In this document: positions 5,237 through 7,054 of the stretch, one piece after another
How positions within the stretch are numbered: position 1 is the first letter of the stretch
How the letters are laid out: each line of letters starts with the position of its first letter
Origin: Actinomycetes bacterium
GTDB lineage: Bacteria > Actinomycetota > Acidimicrobiia > Acidimicrobiales > Microtrichaceae
Assembly (NCBI GenBank): GCA_023423475.1
Contig: JAFAFN010000434.1
Coordinates: 1-7,054, forward strand
Direction: 5' to 3'
DNA length: 7,054 nt
Notes under the pieces: model-generated
Databases searched by the model: none
Seen by the model: only the letters and a program-made list of their open reading frames with translations
What the model was told of the DNA's origin: nothing
Program-made: the position numbers and the translations under genes

Positions 5237-6468
5237 AGATCTGCTTCGTGGTCCAGCGCTACGGCGTCGAGTTCGTCGGCGGTGCGGAGCGGTACGTCCG
5301 GGCGATGGCCGGCGGCCTCGCCGCCGAAGGACACGACATCTCGGTCGTGACGAGCTGCGCCACCAGCTACCACGACTGGGCCGACGAGTACCCGGCCGGG
5401 TCGGTCCTCGACGAGGGTGTCGTGGTGCACCGACTCCCGGTCACCGCACCGCGGGACAACGAGCGGTTCATCCCGTTGCACCTCCGTGCGGTCGACGTGC
5501 ACCAGCCCCCGCTGTGGCCCTGGGCCCAGGAGCGCTGGAGCCAGCTCATGGGCCCCGATCTGCAGGACGGCCCCGCCGTGGTCGCTCGGGCAGCCGCAAC
5601 GCACGACGTCACGATCCTCGTCGGCTACCACTACTCGCAGACCATGCGCCTGACGTTGCCGGCCGCGGCGTTCGGGCCCACGATCGTGATCCCCACCGCA
5701 CACCCCGAGGGCGCGTTCCACGTCGGCAGGGTCGGCGCCATGTTCGAACACGCGGATCACGTGATCAGCCTCGCCCCCGAAGAGGCCGAGCTGATCCGAC
5801 GCACCTACGACGCCGCTCCCCAGATCTCGGTGGTCGGGTGCCCCGTCGATCCGATCGTCGCCCCGAGCGAGGCCGAGATCGACGCCGCGGTCGCTGCCGT
5901 CGGCGCCCGTCGTGGGCGCTACGCCATCGTCGTCGGACGGGTGGACCCAGCGAAGGGCAGCGACGACGCCATCCGCTTCACGCAGCTCTACCGCCGCAAC
6001 ATCGACCCGGACTTCGAGCTGGTCGTCGTCGGCCCCGGTGGCGACGGAGCGCGGACCGACGGCGTGCGGAGCACCGGGTTCGTGGACGAGGCGACCAAGA
6101 ACGCGCTGATCGCCGGCTCCGGCGTGCTGCTGCAGCCGTCGTACATGGAGAGCTTCTCGCTCGCCCTGATGGAGGGCTGGTTGCTCGGACGCCCCGCGTT
6201 GGTCCAGCGGCGCAGCGAGGTGCTCGCCGGTCACGCCGAGCGCTCCGGCGGCGGTCTGACCTACGGCGACTACCTCGACTTCGAAGCGGCGATGGTCCTG
6301 CTCACCGGCTCACCGGACATCTCGGCCCGCCTCGGGCGCGCCGGGTGCGACTACGTCGAGCGCGAGTACGCATGGGACCACGTCCGCTCGGGCTTCCTCC
6401 ACGTGGCCTCAGGTGTCGCCGAGGTGAATGGACGCACGGTCGAGCGAGCGGGCAGAGTGCTCGGATGA
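5233..6468 (+). CDS. GT4-type glycosyltransferase (second of two)
   Basis: The protein has 411 residues from GTG at 5233. The frame stays open far upstream to 4519, but that part overlaps the previous gene and reads as Arg/Gly-rich nonsense. The protein proper begins with MKICFVVQRYGVEFVGGAE (1-19), a classic first strand and glycine loop. This opening, followed by VVTSCATSYHDWADEYPAG, defines a GT4 group common in polysaccharide clusters that contain Wzm/Wzt. The C-terminal donor domain has VGRVDPAKGSD (234-244, with Arg236 and Lys241 as phosphate ligands) and the E-x7-E motif ESFSLALME (Glu306 and Glu314). Donor and acceptor cannot be told from the sequence. It should be a soluble or peripheral enzyme extending or decorating the lipid-linked glycan. 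The start overlaps the preceding stop by 4 nt, and its own stop overlaps the next ATG by 4 nt (ATGA). Confidence 0.9.
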   Translation: MKICFVVQRYGVEFVGGAERYVRAMAGGLAAEGHDISVVTSCATSYHDWADEYPAGSVLDEGVVVHRLPVTAPRDNERFIPLHLRAVDVHQPPLWPWAQERWSQLMGPDLQDGPAVVARAAATHDVTILVGYHYSQTMRLTLPAAAFGPTIVIPTAHPEGAFHVGRVGAMFEHADHVISLAPEEAELIRRTYDAAPQISVVGCPVDPIVAPSEAEIDAAVAAVGARRGRYAIVVGRVDPAKGSDDAIRFTQLYRRNIDPDFELVVVGPGGDGARTDGVRSTGFVDEATKNALIAGSGVLLQPSYMESFSLALMEGWLLGRPALVQRRSEVLAGHAERSGGGLTYGDYLDFEAAMVLLTGSPDISARLGRAGCDYVEREYAWDHVRSGFLHVASGVAEVNGRTVERAGRVLG

Positions 6469-7054
6469 GCGATCCGGGGAGCTCGGGCACCATGCTGCAC
6501 AAGGTCGTCCGAAAGATGGGTGCACCGGTGTTCCGGCGGCTCGACGCCGTGCGCGACGACCTCGCCGCGCTGCACCGCACCACGCACGAGCTCGGCGTCG
6601 AGGTCGAGCGCCTGACCTCGAAGGTCGAACGACTCGAGGCCTTCGAGCAGGTGAACCGCGCCGAGCTCGCCGCGCAGATCGACCGGATCGTGGCCGAGGC
6701 AGCAGCGGACATGGAGCTGACCGAGCCGGGTCTCGCCGTCGCCCTCGGGGCGCGGTTCCGACACGGACTGCTGCACACCGACGCCCAGGCGATCCAGCTG
6801 CGCTCCGAGTTCGAACGAGAGCTGGCCGACCTCCGCGGCACCGCTCGACTCGCCCAGGCGATGTCGGAGCGCGCGCTCGCCGCGGTCCCCGAGGTCGCTC
6901 CGGCGGTCGTGGCCGACGGCGACGAGTCGGATGCGGCACCGGATGGGGAACCACGGCCCGTCGTCCCGACGCCGACGAGCCCCCGCTACCGCCACGTGGT
7001 GCCCAGCTTCGCCCCGCTCTATCGCTCGTTCGAGGACCGCCACCGAGGCTCCCT
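6465..7054 (+). CDS. Coiled-coil protein, probable N-terminal part of a SAM-dependent methyltransferase (partial)
   Basis: The frame starts at ATG 6465, overlapping the previous stop by 4 nt, and is still open at the right edge after 196 codons. After a short basic segment (residues 10-25), a long coiled coil runs from about residue 26 to 80. Its regular a/d spacing is at 26, 29, 33, 36, 43, 47, 50, 54, 57, 68 and 75. Further helix (about 90-145) and a low-complexity Ala/Val/Pro/Asp-rich linker (about 146-172) follow. The final visible residues include YRSFEDRHRGS (186-196). A Y-x-x-FE-(E/D)-R-x-RGS element is, from memory, found just before the SAM-binding fold in class I methyltransferases of bacterial polysaccharide clusters. 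The GxGxG SAM motif itself would lie outside the window, so the enzyme assignment is an inference. A pure structural coiled-coil protein cannot be excluded. The arrangement recalls WbdD-like chain terminators, though WbdD places its coiled coil after the enzyme domains. Confidence 0.7.
   Translation, partial: MSDPGSSGTMLHKVVRKMGAPVFRRLDAVRDDLAALHRTTHELGVEVERLTSKVERLEAFEQVNRAELAAQIDRIVAEAAADMELTEPGLAVALGARFRHGLLHTDAQAIQLRSEFERELADLRGTARLAQAMSERALAAVPEVAPAVVADGDESDAAPDGEPRPVVPTPTSPRYRHVVPSFAPLYRSFEDRHRGS

Noticed and set aside
5185..6234. Minus-strand open frame of 349 codons opposite the second glycosyltransferase
   Set aside because: It shows the same shadow composition and no family features.
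6302..7043. Several overlapping minus-strand open frames opposite the last gene
   Set aside because: All are Arg/Ser/Pro- or Asp/Glu-rich and mutually overlapping. The + strand frame has a regular heptad pattern and a coupled start.

Overview
The window reads as a chromosomal piece of a high-GC actinobacterium. G+C is roughly two thirds or more by eye, and third codon positions are overwhelmingly G or C. The flavoprotein resembles the mycobacterial LpdA (Rv3303c) type, and TAnnnT -10-like hexamers lie close to start codons. The class Acidimicrobiia would fit, but that is an impression and not something the sequence proves. Every gene is on the + strand and the window is almost solid coding sequence. 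The largest gap is 45 bp, so there is no gene-free stretch to describe. No tRNA, rRNA, CRISPR array, insertion sequence or convincing rho-independent terminator was seen.

Layout: (1) 1-159 is the C-terminal end of a dTDP-4-dehydrorhamnose reductase (RmlD). (2) 182-1543 is an LpdA-type flavoprotein disulfide reductase homologue that has lost one of the two redox cysteines. (3) From 1589 to the right edge runs a tightly packed glycan assembly and export operon. It contains wzm (ABC-2 permease), wzt (ATPase with a C-terminal glycan-recognition domain), a small coiled-coil protein, two GT4-type glycosyltransferases, and the first 196 codons of a coiled-coil protein. That last protein runs off the window just as a methyltransferase-like motif begins. 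Junctions are 1 nt, a 23-nt overlap, 1 nt, a 4-nt overlap and a 4-nt overlap, which implies one transcript and translational coupling. A candidate extended -10 lies in the 45-bp gap before wzm.

Working model: RmlD points to dTDP-L-rhamnose supply. The two glycosyltransferases would build or decorate an undecaprenyl-linked glycan on the cytoplasmic face, and Wzm/Wzt would export the finished chain. The Wzt C-terminal domain together with a coiled-coil, probable methyltransferase recalls the enterobacterial O8/O9a arrangement. There a coiled-coil chain terminator (WbdD) caps the glycan and the Wzt C-terminal domain reads the cap. Finding this logic in an apparent actinobacterium, with an additional stand-alone coiled-coil gene overlapping wzt, is the most interesting aspect of the window. 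The flavoprotein is probably a neighbour rather than part of the pathway.
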